From Pseudomonadota bacterium (GTDB lineage Bacteria; Pseudomonadota; Alphaproteobacteria; Rhizobiales; Hyphomicrobiaceae), in contig JAEWIJ010000007.1 of the NCBI GenBank assembly GCA_023387235.1, forward strand, positions 1-53,978: DNA of 53,978 bases, in the 5' to 3' direction. The notes below the pieces were generated by a model. The model saw only the letters and a list, made by a program, of their open reading frames with translations. It was not told where the DNA came from and searched no databases. Of the stretch, positions 8,576 through 17,640 are shown piece by piece. The position numbers and the translations under genes are program-made. Numbering within the stretch: the first letter of the stretch is position 1; each line of letters begins with the position of its first letter.

Positions 8576-9880
8576 ATGGATACTTTGGATTTACTTCAAC
8601 GCCTGTCGGTTGCGTTGGCCGTTGGCCTGCTCATCGGCCTCGAACGCGGCTGGCGCGAGCGCGAGGAGGATGAGGGCTATCGCACTGCGGGACTGCGAAC
8701 ATTTGCGCTGAGCGGTCTGCTGGGCGGCGTCTGGGGCGCGATCGGTCACGCGGCCGGCCCGGGCGGCGGGGACTTCGCACTCGGGGCGGCGTTCGTCATC
8801 TTTACCTTGGTCTTCGCATTTTTCAGGTATCGCGAGCTCGAGCGCGATGAGCGGTTCGGCATCACGACGATCGTCGCGGCCATGCTCGCCTTCGCGCTCG
8901 GCGCGCTGGCCGTGCTGGGCTCGATCGAAGCGGCCGCGGCCGGCGGCGTCGCGACCGCCATTCTTCTTGCCTGGAAATCGGTTCTCCACAAATGGCTTCA
9001 GCGGCTGACCCGCGAGGAGCTCCGGTCAGCGCTCGTGCTGCTCGCCATGACCTTCGTCCTGCTCCCGCTGCTGCCGCATCGGACCGTTGATCCGTGGGAT
9101 GCGCTCAATCCCTACGAGATCTGGTTGATGACGATCATGATTGCGGTCCTGAGCTTCGCCGGCTATCTCGCGGTCAAGCTGGCGGGAGAGCAGCAAGGTA
9201 TCGCGATCACGGGGCTCGCTGGTGGGCTCGCGTCGTCAACAGCCGTCACGGTAACGCTGGCGCGCATGGCGCGTGAGCACCCGGAGCAGCGGACCCTGCT
9301 CGTATCCGGCACGCTCTTCGCCGATGCGATGATGGCGGTGAGGGTTCTGGGAATCGTCGGCGCGATCAATCCGCGGCTCGTGCTGAGCGTTGCGCCGTCG
9401 ATGGTGGCGCTTGGCGCGGTGCTCGGTGCGAGCGCGCTCATTCTCATGCGCGTCGGCATGAACAGCTCCAGCGAGCGGGAGGGATTGAAGCTTAAAAACC
9501 CCTTCGATCTGCCGATGGTACTCAAATTCGGGGCATTATTGGGCATTGTGACTTTTGCCGCGAAGGTTCTGACCGACTATGCGGGCGCGGCCGGTGCGTA
9601 TGCCGTCGCCGCGCTTTCGGGAATTGCGGATACGGCGGCGATTACGCTGTCCATGGCGCGTGGTGGCGCCGATGCACAAACGGCGACAATCGCGATATTC
9701 ATCGCGGTGGCTGTCAACACCGTGACCAAGACGGTGATTGCATGGTGGGTGGGCGGCACGGCGATGGGATGGCCGAAGGCCCTCGTTTCGGCGATTGCGA
9801 TTGCTGCCGGAGCTGCCAGCCTGATGATCTTCTCGACAGCGGATGCCGTCAGTAGCGGATCACCGGCGCAAGCCCCATAG
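8576..9880 (+). CDS. MgtC/SapB and DUF4010 membrane protein
   Basis: A 434-residue inner-membrane protein. The N-terminal third is an MgtC/SapB domain (LSVALAVGLLIGLERGWRER, then RTFALSGLLGG). The rest is a DUF4010 domain with about eight more hydrophobic helices, including GLAGGLASSTAVTVTLARMA and GIADTAAITLSMA. MgtC proteins are linked to magnesium limitation and ATP synthase control; the fused DUF4010 form is common in proteobacteria and uncharacterised. The last 32 bases overlap the convergent dehydrogenase gene, so both coding ends are under double constraint. Confidence 0.85.
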   Translation: MDTLDLLQRLSVALAVGLLIGLERGWREREEDEGYRTAGLRTFALSGLLGGVWGAIGHAAGPGGGDFALGAAFVIFTLVFAFFRYRELERDERFGITTIVAAMLAFALGALAVLGSIEAAAAGGVATAILLAWKSVLHKWLQRLTREELRSALVLLAMTFVLLPLLPHRTVDPWDALNPYEIWLMTIMIAVLSFAGYLAVKLAGEQQGIAITGLAGGLASSTAVTVTLARMAREHPEQRTLLVSGTLFADAMMAVRVLGIVGAINPRLVLSVAPSMVALGAVLGASALILMRVGMNSSSEREGLKLKNPFDLPMVLKFGALLGIVTFAAKVLTDYAGAAGAYAVAALSGIADTAAITLSMARGGADAQTATIAIFIAVAVNTVTKTVIAWWVGGTAMGWPKALVSAIAIAAGAASLMIFSTADAVSSGSPAQAP

Positions 9881-10898
9881 CTCCAGGCGCGAGGATGCGC
9901 GGCAGCTCGACTGCCGCGTCGTCGAAAGCGATCTCATCGGAAACGAGTGCGTCGAGCGCCGGATCGGCAAGAAGCTCGAGAGCCTTCTCCATGCGGCGGC
10001 GATAGCTCCAGCGCGGCCGCCGGCTCGCCGACACTTGTCCGACCTGAGAGGATTGCAGCCGCAGGCGCTGGCTGTGGAAGGCGCCGCCGAGTGGAGCGGC
10101 AACATCCTTGTCGCCGTACCAGGAGAGCTCGACGACTGTTCCTTCGAGGCCGGCGCAGGCAAGGGCGGTCGCGAGGCCCGGCGGCGATGCGCTCGTGTGG
10201 AACACAACGTCGGCATTGCGCGGCGCATCGGCAGGGGCGCCAAAGCCGGCGCCGAGGCTGGTCACGATGCCGCTTCGATCGGCGACATCTACAACCGTGA
10301 CATCGGCGCTCGGAAGGCGCGCGGCGAGGTAGGCGACCAGCAGCCCGACAATGCCGGCGCCGACAATGACGATCCGGTCGCCGGCACTGGCGCCGGAATC
10401 CCAGACGGCGTTGAGTGCCGTCTCCATGTTGGCGGCGAGCGTGGCCCGACGGAGCGGCACGCCATTGGGGATCGGAACCAGCATCTCGACGGGCGCGAGA
10501 AATCGATCCTGATGCGGATGCAGACAGAAGACGGAGCGGCCTTTCAGCGCGTCCGGCCCTTCCTCGACGGTGCCGGTCGCGCAATAGCCGTATTTCACTG
10601 GGAATGGAAACGCGCCCTCTTGCAGGGGCGCGCGCATGCGTTCCCATTCCAGCTGACCGACGGCGCCACTGATGACCAGTCGTTCGGTACCGCGGCTGAT
10701 GCCGCTGAATGCCGTCCGCACGAGGGCCTGGCCGGCGGCGACCGGCGGAAGAGTGCACGAGCGTATTTCCACCGTGCCCGGAGCCGTGTACCAGACGGCG
10801 CGGGCGGTGTGCGGCGGGTCGGCGACCGGGAACGATCGGGTCGGAGCGGCGTTGGCCAGAGGCATTTCTCCCGAGGTATTTCTGGGCTGGTCAGCCAT
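9849..10898 (-). CDS. Zinc-type alcohol dehydrogenase-like protein
   Basis: A medium-chain dehydrogenase/reductase of about 349 residues. The GroES-like N-terminal half has SGISRGTERLV. The Rossmann half has the nucleotide motif VGAGIVGLLVAYLAA and an acidic residue after the next strand (VDVAD). The usual catalytic-zinc Cys is replaced (SGISRGTE where many have CGICGTD), as in a subgroup annotated as dehydrogenase-like, some linked to bacteriochlorophyllide or threonine dehydrogenase families. Substrate is unknown. ATG at 10898 is chosen over a TTG at 10931; ATG at 10862 is also possible. It diverges from mdoH, with only 68 bases between starts. Confidence 0.75.
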   Translation of the reverse strand: MADQPRNTSGEMPLANAAPTRSFPVADPPHTARAVWYTAPGTVEIRSCTLPPVAAGQALVRTAFSGISRGTERLVISGAVGQLEWERMRAPLQEGAFPFPVKYGYCATGTVEEGPDALKGRSVFCLHPHQDRFLAPVEMLVPIPNGVPLRRATLAANMETALNAVWDSGASAGDRIVIVGAGIVGLLVAYLAARLPSADVTVVDVADRSGIVTSLGAGFGAPADAPRNADVVFHTSASPPGLATALACAGLEGTVVELSWYGDKDVAAPLGGAFHSQRLRLQSSQVGQVSASRRPRWSYRRRMEKALELLADPALDALVSDEIAFDDAAVELPRILAPGAMGLAPVIRY

Positions 10899-10966
10899 TC
10901 TCAAGTCCGGAATGCCGTCTTCCGCCCTCAACCGGGCATCTCCTCAACATCCCAGCAAGCACAGCA

Positions 10967-12772
10967 ATGACCAACAACGTACATGATGCGGCGCCGCGCG
11001 GCGCGCAGCTCGCAGACGCTTCAAGCCTTAGCGTACCGACGGGGCTCCAGGCAAACGCCGAGCTGAGCCGGCGCCGGCTAATCATGATGGTGCTTAACGT
11101 CGTGACGTGGCTCGCCATGCTCTGGCTCGGGGCGCAAGTGCTCGGGGCGGGTGGCTGGACGATCGTCGACATCATCATGTTCGTCTGCTTCGCATTCGGC
11201 ACGCCGTGGACGGTGGTGGGTTTCTGGAACTCGGTCATCGGGCTCTGGCTGCTGCACTTCCACAAGGACCCCATGGGCGCCATCGCGCCCTACGCGACCG
11301 CGGGCGATGTGCCGACGCCGATTGCAATCAAAACCGCGGTCTTCATGACGCTGCGCAACGAGGATCCGGCGCGTGCCATTCGCCGCCTCAGGATCGTCAA
11401 GGACAGCATCGACGCGACGGGAGAAGGTGCGGCGTTCAGCTACTTCGTGCTCTCGGATACGAACCGGCCGGACGTGGCGGCTGCCGAGGAAGCGGCGATC
11501 GCGGCATGGAAGGTCGAGGACCCCGGTGCGGCGCGGATTACGTACCGCCGTCGCGAGGAGAACAAGGGCTACAAGGCCGGCAACGTGCGCGATTTCTGCG
11601 AGCGGTGGGGCCAGGATTATGAGCTGATGCTGCCGCTCGATGCGGACAGCGTGATGTCGGGACCGGCGATCGTGCGGCTGGTGCGCATGATGCAGGCGCA
11701 TCCGCGGATCGGCATACTGCAGTCGCTGGTGGTCGGTATGCCGTCGTCGTCGGCGTTCGCGCGGATCTTCCAGTTCGGCATGCGGCACGGCATGCGTTCC
11801 TACACCATGGGACAGGCGTGGTGGGTGGGCGACTGCGGCCCCTTCTGGGGCCACAACGCCGTCGTGCGCATCAAGCCGTTCGTGGACGGCTGCGATCTGC
11901 CGCTGCTGCCGGGCAAGCCGCCGCTCGGTGGTCATGTGCTCTCGCACGATCAGGTCGAGGCGACCTTGATGCGCCGCGCCGGCTACGAAGTGCGCGTGCT
12001 GCCGGTCGAGAACGGCTCGTGGGAGGAGAACCCGCCGACCATGCTCGACTTCGCGCAGCGCGACGTGCGGTGGTGCCAAGGCAATATGCAGTACATCAAG
12101 CTGCTGGATCTGCCGGGTCTCTACGCCATGAGCCGGTTCCAGCTCATCTGGGCGATCCTCATGTTCATCGGCATCCCGGCGTGGACGCTGATGATCGCGC
12201 TGTTGCCGATCGCGGCGTGGGAAGGCCAGTCGATCGTCGACTATCCGGTCGGGCTGGCAATCTTTCTCTATGTGCTGTTCTTCGTCATGTACCTGAGCCC
12301 GAAGATCGCGGGGCTCATCGATGCGGTGCTGACAAAAGGCGGTGTGGCGCGATACGGCGGGCCGGTGCGCTTTGCCGTATCGGCGGTGCTGGAATTGGTG
12401 TTCTCGTTCCTGCAAGGCGCGATCTCGACGATCCGTACGTCGATCTTCATGATCGGTCTCGCGTTCGGGAAGTCAGTCATATGGGGCGGGCAGTCGCGTG
12501 ATGCGTATGGCATCTCGTGGGCGACGGCGGTGCGCACGCTCTGGCCGCAGACGCTGTTCGGGATTATTGTGTGCGGCCTGCTGTGGCTGATCGAGCCGGC
12601 AGTGTTCTGGTGGAGCCTGCCGCTGACGGCCGGCTATCTCGTGGCCATACCGTTCGCAGTTTTGACGGCGTCGCCGTCGCTCGGCCGCTGGTTCAAGAGG
12701 ATCGGACTGGCGGGCATTCCTGAGGATTTCGATCCACCACCCGAGATCAAGGCAGTTCAGGCCGTGTCATGA
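10967..12772 (+). CDS. mdoH: Glucans biosynthesis glucosyltransferase
   Basis: An inner-membrane GT2-family glucosyltransferase (OpgH/MdoH) that polymerises glucose from UDP-glucose into periplasmic glucans that help cells tolerate low osmolarity. It has two N-terminal membrane helices (about 30-85) and a cytoplasmic catalytic domain with LPLDADSVMSG, then DVRWCQGN (the Q..RW-type acceptor motif). About six C-terminal helices follow. At about 601 residues it is shorter than the E. coli protein (about 850), as in many alphaproteobacteria. The start at 10967 has a poor ribosome binding site, but upstream sequence is not protein-like. No mdoG is adjacent. Its stop overlaps the next start (ATGA). 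Confidence 0.88.
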   Translation: MTNNVHDAAPRGAQLADASSLSVPTGLQANAELSRRRLIMMVLNVVTWLAMLWLGAQVLGAGGWTIVDIIMFVCFAFGTPWTVVGFWNSVIGLWLLHFHKDPMGAIAPYATAGDVPTPIAIKTAVFMTLRNEDPARAIRRLRIVKDSIDATGEGAAFSYFVLSDTNRPDVAAAEEAAIAAWKVEDPGAARITYRRREENKGYKAGNVRDFCERWGQDYELMLPLDADSVMSGPAIVRLVRMMQAHPRIGILQSLVVGMPSSSAFARIFQFGMRHGMRSYTMGQAWWVGDCGPFWGHNAVVRIKPFVDGCDLPLLPGKPPLGGHVLSHDQVEATLMRRAGYEVRVLPVENGSWEENPPTMLDFAQRDVRWCQGNMQYIKLLDLPGLYAMSRFQLIWAILMFIGIPAWTLMIALLPIAAWEGQSIVDYPVGLAIFLYVLFFVMYLSPKIAGLIDAVLTKGGVARYGGPVRFAVSAVLELVFSFLQGAISTIRTSIFMIGLAFGKSVIWGGQSRDAYGISWATAVRTLWPQTLFGIIVCGLLWLIEPAVFWWSLPLTAGYLVAIPFAVLTASPSLGRWFKRIGLAGIPEDFDPPPEIKAVQAVS

Positions 12773-13167
12773 CGCTCCAGCCGCTGCTGTCCGCAAGTCC
12801 AGCTATACAAATGCACGCGTTCGCGGCGATGGCTGCATTCGTCCTCGGCGTCGTGCAGTTCGCAAGGATCAAGGGCGATGGGGCGCATCGGGCATTCGGC
12901 TATGCCTGGGTCGGCTTGATGCTCCTGATCGCGGCCAGCTCGTTCTGGATACACGAGCTCAACCAGTGGCACGGCTTCAGCCTCATCCACCTGTTGTCGA
13001 TCTGGGTGCTGTTCTTCGCGCCGGTCGCCGTCATGATGGTGCGACGTGGCAAGATATCGGCGCACCGGCGTTCGATGATCGGGCTTTTTGCCGGCGCGCT
13101 GATTATCGCCGGCATTTTCACCTTCGTGCCCGGACGCGTCATGCACGCCGTGCTCTTCGGCGGCTGA
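12769..13167 (+). CDS. DUF2306 membrane protein
   Basis: A 132-residue protein with four predicted membrane helices and the DUF2306 layout: short outer N-terminus, HAFAAMAAFVLGVVQF, GDGAHRAFGYAWVGLM, then HRRSMIGLFAGALIIAGIFTF. Conserved histidines lie at helix ends (HAF, HR, HGF, HRR), reminiscent of heme- or quinone-linked small membrane proteins, but no function is established. The start overlaps the mdoH stop by four bases (ATGA), so it is translationally coupled to glucan synthase, an association that may be meaningful. Confidence 0.8.
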   Translation: MTLQPLLSASPAIQMHAFAAMAAFVLGVVQFARIKGDGAHRAFGYAWVGLMLLIAASSFWIHELNQWHGFSLIHLLSIWVLFFAPVAVMMVRRGKISAHRRSMIGLFAGALIIAGIFTFVPGRVMHAVLFGG

Positions 13168-13249
13168 GCGCTCTTTTGCATTTGCCGCCGGCCGCCGGAA
13201 AGAGGTTCTACACCTCGTCCGCGGCGCTATGCCGGCGGCATCGCTTCAA

Positions 13250-14365
13250 CTACGCCGCCTGCCGCGTCGTTGCATCGACGTGCGCGACGAGTTCGTTGTC
13301 GAGGCCGAGATCGTTGGCGAGCCGCACGAGGAAGTCATGCTCCTCGGCGGTGTCGAGATCGATCGCAAGGCGGGCCGCCGTGAACACCTGAACGGCTTCG
13401 GCATCACCGTGGACGCCGCTGGCGAGCTCCTCGGTCGTGGCCGGGTTGTTGAGCTCGTTCGCGAGGAACTGCTCGGCTTCGCGGTTCAGACCCATTTGCT
13501 TGAGACCGCCGACGATCTTGTTCATCTCGGTCTCGTCGAGCCGTCCATCCGCGGCGGCCGCGGCGATCATGGCGCGGATGTAGAGCAGTGCCGCGTCGTT
13601 CGTGATGGCACGAGTCTCGAAGCCCGATCCGGTCGGCGCCTCGACGAGCGCCTGCGGGCTGTCACCGAGCACGGGTTTGCCGGCCTGATAGTTCTGCACG
13701 GCCTTGTAGGCGAGGCCGCCGATCAGCGCGAGCGCGCCGATCTTGAGCGCGCTGCCGGCAAGTGCGCGGCCGGTCTGGGTGCCGAGCACGATGGCGCCGA
13801 GGCCGCCCGCGGCAGCGCCGGCACCCATCTTGTTTTTCTCGACCAGCTCTTTCGCCGAGTTCATCAGCTCTTCGGGCGACTTGCCAGTGGTGCGCGTGAG
13901 GATGTCGCGGAGCTGGCCCGATGCCCCGGTCGCATCATCGACACGCTGCGCGCCTTCTTTCACGCCGGCTGTGGCTTGGCCGAGGATCTGGCCGAGAACG
14001 TCGAGCAGTCCGCCCTGGCCGCCTGACTGCGAACCGGTGAGATTGCGCAGGAGATCCTCAAGGGGACTGCCGCCGCTGCTTTGACCGGCTCCCGGTGCCG
14101 CGTTCGGCGTCGGCGCAGCAGCACGACTGCTCGCGGGCGCGCCGCCGGCACCACCGAACTGGCGGAGCAGGTCCTCAAGGCCGCCGATGCCGGACGGATT
14201 GCCTGCACCGCCGCGCGATGGCGCCGACTGTCCACCTGCGCCGCCGAGAAGCTGTCCGAGGAGATCTCCGAGACCGCCGCCGCTCGGGGCTCCGCCTTGG
14301 GGCTGGCGCGCATTCGTGCCCGCACCCTGCACCATCATCTCAAGTAGGCTCTTGGCGTCGAACAT
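13250..14365 (-). CDS. DUF533 / TerB-fold protein
   Basis: A 371-residue protein. After a short N-terminal helix, about residues 15-130 are low-complexity Gly/Ser/Pro/Ala repeats with LGDLLGQLLGG-type units. A glycine-rich hydrophobic segment follows (AAGGLGAIVLGTQTGRALAG and LIGGLAYKAV, about 180-230). The C-terminal 130 residues are a TerB-like helical domain (IRAMIAAAAADGRLDETE). This matches DUF533 (YebE-type) inner-membrane proteins, which often answer envelope stress; the role is unknown. It lies 92 bases downstream of the RND pump gene on the same strand and could be transcribed with it. Confidence 0.8.
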   Translation of the reverse strand: MFDAKSLLEMMVQGAGTNARQPQGGAPSGGGLGDLLGQLLGGAGGQSAPSRGGAGNPSGIGGLEDLLRQFGGAGGAPASSRAAAPTPNAAPGAGQSSGGSPLEDLLRNLTGSQSGGQGGLLDVLGQILGQATAGVKEGAQRVDDATGASGQLRDILTRTTGKSPEELMNSAKELVEKNKMGAGAAAGGLGAIVLGTQTGRALAGSALKIGALALIGGLAYKAVQNYQAGKPVLGDSPQALVEAPTGSGFETRAITNDAALLYIRAMIAAAAADGRLDETEMNKIVGGLKQMGLNREAEQFLANELNNPATTEELASGVHGDAEAVQVFTAARLAIDLDTAEEHDFLVRLANDLGLDNELVAHVDATTRQAA

Positions 14366-14457
14366 GTTCGCGTACTCCCGCTACGTACCTCAGAAGTGTG
14401 CGTACCGTATGCCTCGCGTCGATCAGGGGCAACGGCAGGTCCCCTCGGGAAAAACAC

Positions 14458-17400
14458 CTATTCTGCGGCGATGGGACGGTGCGGCTGGCCCGCATGAGCG
14501 GCCGCAGGCAGATCAAGCGAAGGTTGATGATCCGTCGGCGGTGTGCCTTGCGTCTGGTGCGGCGCCTCTTCGCTCGGGCCGACGAAGCGCCCGAAGATCC
14601 ACCACATGAACCGCGAGAAATCGTCCATGACGGCGAACACGGCGGGCACGAAAAGCAGGCTCAGCAGTGTCGAGGACAAGAGACCGCCGATGACCGCGAC
14701 AGCCATCGGCACGCGGAACTCGCCGCCGTCGCCGGCATTGATCGCCGCCGGTATCATGCCGCCGACCATGGCTATGGTGGTCATGACGATCGGCCGCGCG
14801 CGCTTGCGGCCGGCATCGACGATGGCCTCGGCGCGCTTCACGCCCTTGGCCATTTCCTCGACCGCAAAGTCGACGAGCAGGATGGCGTTCTTGGTCACGA
14901 TGCCCATGAGCATCAGGATGCCGATGACGACCGGCAGGCTGACGGCATTGTTGGTGATGTAGAGCGCGAAGATGGCGCCGCCGATCGAGAGCGGCAGCGA
15001 GAAGAGGATCGTGACAGGCTGGAGGAACGAGCCGAAGAGCAGCACGAGCACCGCGTACATCATCATGATGCCCGCGCCCATCGCGTATGCGAAGCTCTCG
15101 AACACCTCGGCCATCACCTCGGCGTCACCGAACTGGCGGACCGTCACGCCGGCCGGCAGGTTCTGTGCCGAAGGCTGCGCGAGTACGGCCTGCAGCGCAT
15201 CGCCGAGCGCGGTTTCGCCGGCAAGATCGGCGCCGATCACAACCTGTCTCAGGCGATCGTAGCGGCTGATGGCCGTCGGCCCCTGGCTCATGTTGAAGTC
15301 GGCGACGACACTGAGAGGCACCGAGCCGCCGGATGCGGTCGGCACCTTCAGGCTCTCGAGCGTGCCGCGCTCTCCGCGCGCGTCCTCGGTGAGTTGGACG
15401 CGGATCGGAATCTGCCGGTCGTCGATGTTCATCTTCGCGAGCGCGGCGGGAATGTCGCCGATGGTCGCGATGCGCACGGCTTCCGAGAGCGCCTCGGTGG
15501 ATACCCCGAGGTCGGCGGCGAGCTCGCTGCGGGGCACGACCAGCAGCTCGGGGCGATCGAGTTCCGCCGTCGAGACGACGTTGAGCAGCATGGCATTGCC
15601 GTGCTTGTCGACGACGCGTTTGGCTTCGGACGTAAGGCCGGCTGCCGCATGATCGACCTCGGCGCCGTCGCGACCGGTGACGACGACCGTGAACGCACGC
15701 TGGCCGTTGTCGCGCAGGAACCAGTAGCGGATGTCCGGAACCGGAGCGAGCTCGGTGCCTAGAGATTCGGTGATCTCGAGCTGCGTCTGCTTGCGCTCCG
15801 ATTTCGGGACGAGGTTGATCGTCAGCGTCGCCTTGCGGACCTCGGCGCCCGATCCGAGCACCTGACCGCCCGTCACGAAGACGCTGACGACCTCGGGGCG
15901 GCGCTTGATGCGATCGGAAAGCTCGTTCGTGAGGCGGCGCGTATCCTCGAGGCGCGAGCCGGGCGGCAGCTCGACGGCGAGCAGGATGCGGCCGGTGTCG
16001 TCGGTCGGCAGGAAAGCCGACGGCAGCAGAAAGAAGCTGCCGATCGATGCTGCGAAGATGCCGAGGCCGGCGAGCACGGTGAGGAATCGGTGGCGCACGG
16101 ACCAGCGCGCAAGGCGCGTATAGGCACGCAGCCAGCGCGGCTCATGATCGCTGTGCGGGCGCGGACGGAGGAAGTAGGCGGCGAGCAGCGGCGTCAGCAT
16201 GCGGGCAACGATGAGCGAGAAGAAAACCGCGATCGCGACGGTGAGGCCGAACTGTTTGAAGTATTGCCCGGCGATGCCGCCCATGAAGCTCACAGGCGTG
16301 AACACCGCGATGATCGTCATGGTGATCGCGATGACGGCGAGGCCGATCTGATCGGCGGCGTCGAGCGAGGCGCGATAGGGCGGCTTGCCCATGGCCATGT
16401 GCCGCTCGATGTTCTCGATCTCGACGATCGCATCGTCGACGAGAATGCCGGTCGCGATTGTAATGGCGAGCAGGCTGACGAGATTGAGCGAGAAGCCGAG
16501 CGCGTGCAGGACGAAGAATGCCGGAATGATCGACAGCGGCAGCGCGACGGCTGTGATGATGGTCGCGCGCCAATTGCGCAGGAACAGGAAGACGACCGCG
16601 ATGGCGAGGAGCGCGCCCTCGATCAGCGTCTGCATGGTCGAGGTGTAGGCGCCGCGCACGGCGGTCGTGGTGGTGTCGATGAGGGAGATCTGAACGTCGG
16701 GATAGCGCTTGGTGAGCTCGCCGATCGCGTTGTGGACGTCGGTCGAGACGGTCGTGTCGCTCGCGCCCTTGGCACGCGTGATCGAGAAGGCGACGACGGG
16801 GTCCTTGTCGACGGTCGCGAATGCGCGGGGCTCCTCGAAGGAGTCCGATACCGTGCCGAGCTCATCGAGCCGGACCTTGCGGCCGCCGGGTAGGGCGATC
16901 ATGGTCGCGGCGAGGTTCGCGACCGTCGTCTGGCCGGCGAGCGTGCGAATGGCCTGCTCGCGGCCGCCGATCTCGCCGCGCCCGCCGGCAAGATCGACGT
17001 TGGTGGCGCGGAGCTGGCGGTTGACATCGCCGGCCGTGATGCCGAGCGACAGCAGGCGGGCCGGATCGAGCGCGACGCGTATCTCGCGGCTGACGCCACC
17101 GACGCGGAGCACCTCGCCGACACCCTTCACGCCTTGCAGCGTGCGGATAACGACGTCATCGACGAACCAGGAGATTTCCTGCGGCGTCATGGCCGGCGCG
17201 CGCGCCGCGTACGTGACGATGGGCAGGCCCTCGACGTCGAGCCGTGCGACGACGGGCTCTTCGATCGTCCTCGGCAACTCGGAGCGGATGCGGGCGATCG
17301 CATCCTTCACGTCGTTGACGGCGCGGTCGGCGTTCGTCTCGAGACGAAACTCGATGATGGTGAGCGAGATGCCCTCGGTGACAGTCGACGTGATGTGCTT

Positions 17401-17637
17401 GACGCCGTTGACGCTCGCGATGGCATCTTCGACTCGCTTCGTCACCTGGGACTCGAGCTCGGCCGGTGCCGAGCCGGTCTGGTAGATGTGGACGCGTACG
17501 ATCGGCACGTCGATGTTCGGAAAGCGCGTGATCGGCAGCGCTCTGAACGCAAGCACGCCGAGCACCATCAGCACCAGAAAGAGCGTGAGCGGTGGAACGG
17601 GATTACGGATCGACCACGCCGAGATGTTGAAGTTCAT
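14458..17637 (-). CDS. RND efflux transporter permease
   Basis: A 1059-residue inner-membrane RND pump (AcrB / HAE1 type) that exports drugs or other toxic molecules using the proton gradient. It shows the RND repeat: one N-terminal helix (PPLTLFLVLMVLGVLAF), a large periplasmic loop, a six-helix bundle, then the same again. The proton-relay acids are in GILVDDAIVEIENIERH and the C-terminal copy has NAILLVDFAVEEM. The start MNFNISAWSIRNPV is family-like. It is the third gene of a tetR-membrane fusion-pump operon, three bases behind its partner. The outer-membrane channel is not encoded here, so a shared TolC-like protein is expected. Confidence 0.93.
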   Translation of the reverse strand: MNFNISAWSIRNPVPPLTLFLVLMVLGVLAFRALPITRFPNIDVPIVRVHIYQTGSAPAELESQVTKRVEDAIASVNGVKHITSTVTEGISLTIIEFRLETNADRAVNDVKDAIARIRSELPRTIEEPVVARLDVEGLPIVTYAARAPAMTPQEISWFVDDVVIRTLQGVKGVGEVLRVGGVSREIRVALDPARLLSLGITAGDVNRQLRATNVDLAGGRGEIGGREQAIRTLAGQTTVANLAATMIALPGGRKVRLDELGTVSDSFEEPRAFATVDKDPVVAFSITRAKGASDTTVSTDVHNAIGELTKRYPDVQISLIDTTTTAVRGAYTSTMQTLIEGALLAIAVVFLFLRNWRATIITAVALPLSIIPAFFVLHALGFSLNLVSLLAITIATGILVDDAIVEIENIERHMAMGKPPYRASLDAADQIGLAVIAITMTIIAVFTPVSFMGGIAGQYFKQFGLTVAIAVFFSLIVARMLTPLLAAYFLRPRPHSDHEPRWLRAYTRLARWSVRHRFLTVLAGLGIFAASIGSFFLLPSAFLPTDDTGRILLAVELPPGSRLEDTRRLTNELSDRIKRRPEVVSVFVTGGQVLGSGAEVRKATLTINLVPKSERKQTQLEITESLGTELAPVPDIRYWFLRDNGQRAFTVVVTGRDGAEVDHAAAGLTSEAKRVVDKHGNAMLLNVVSTAELDRPELLVVPRSELAADLGVSTEALSEAVRIATIGDIPAALAKMNIDDRQIPIRVQLTEDARGERGTLESLKVPTASGGSVPLSVVADFNMSQGPTAISRYDRLRQVVIGADLAGETALGDALQAVLAQPSAQNLPAGVTVRQFGDAEVMAEVFESFAYAMGAGIMMMYAVLVLLFGSFLQPVTILFSLPLSIGGAIFALYITNNAVSLPVVIGILMLMGIVTKNAILLVDFAVEEMAKGVKRAEAIVDAGRKRARPIVMTTIAMVGGMIPAAINAGDGGEFRVPMAVAVIGGLLSSTLLSLLFVPAVFAVMDDFSRFMWWIFGRFVGPSEEAPHQTQGTPPTDHQPSLDLPAAAHAGQPHRPIAAE

Positions 17638-17640
17638 GGC

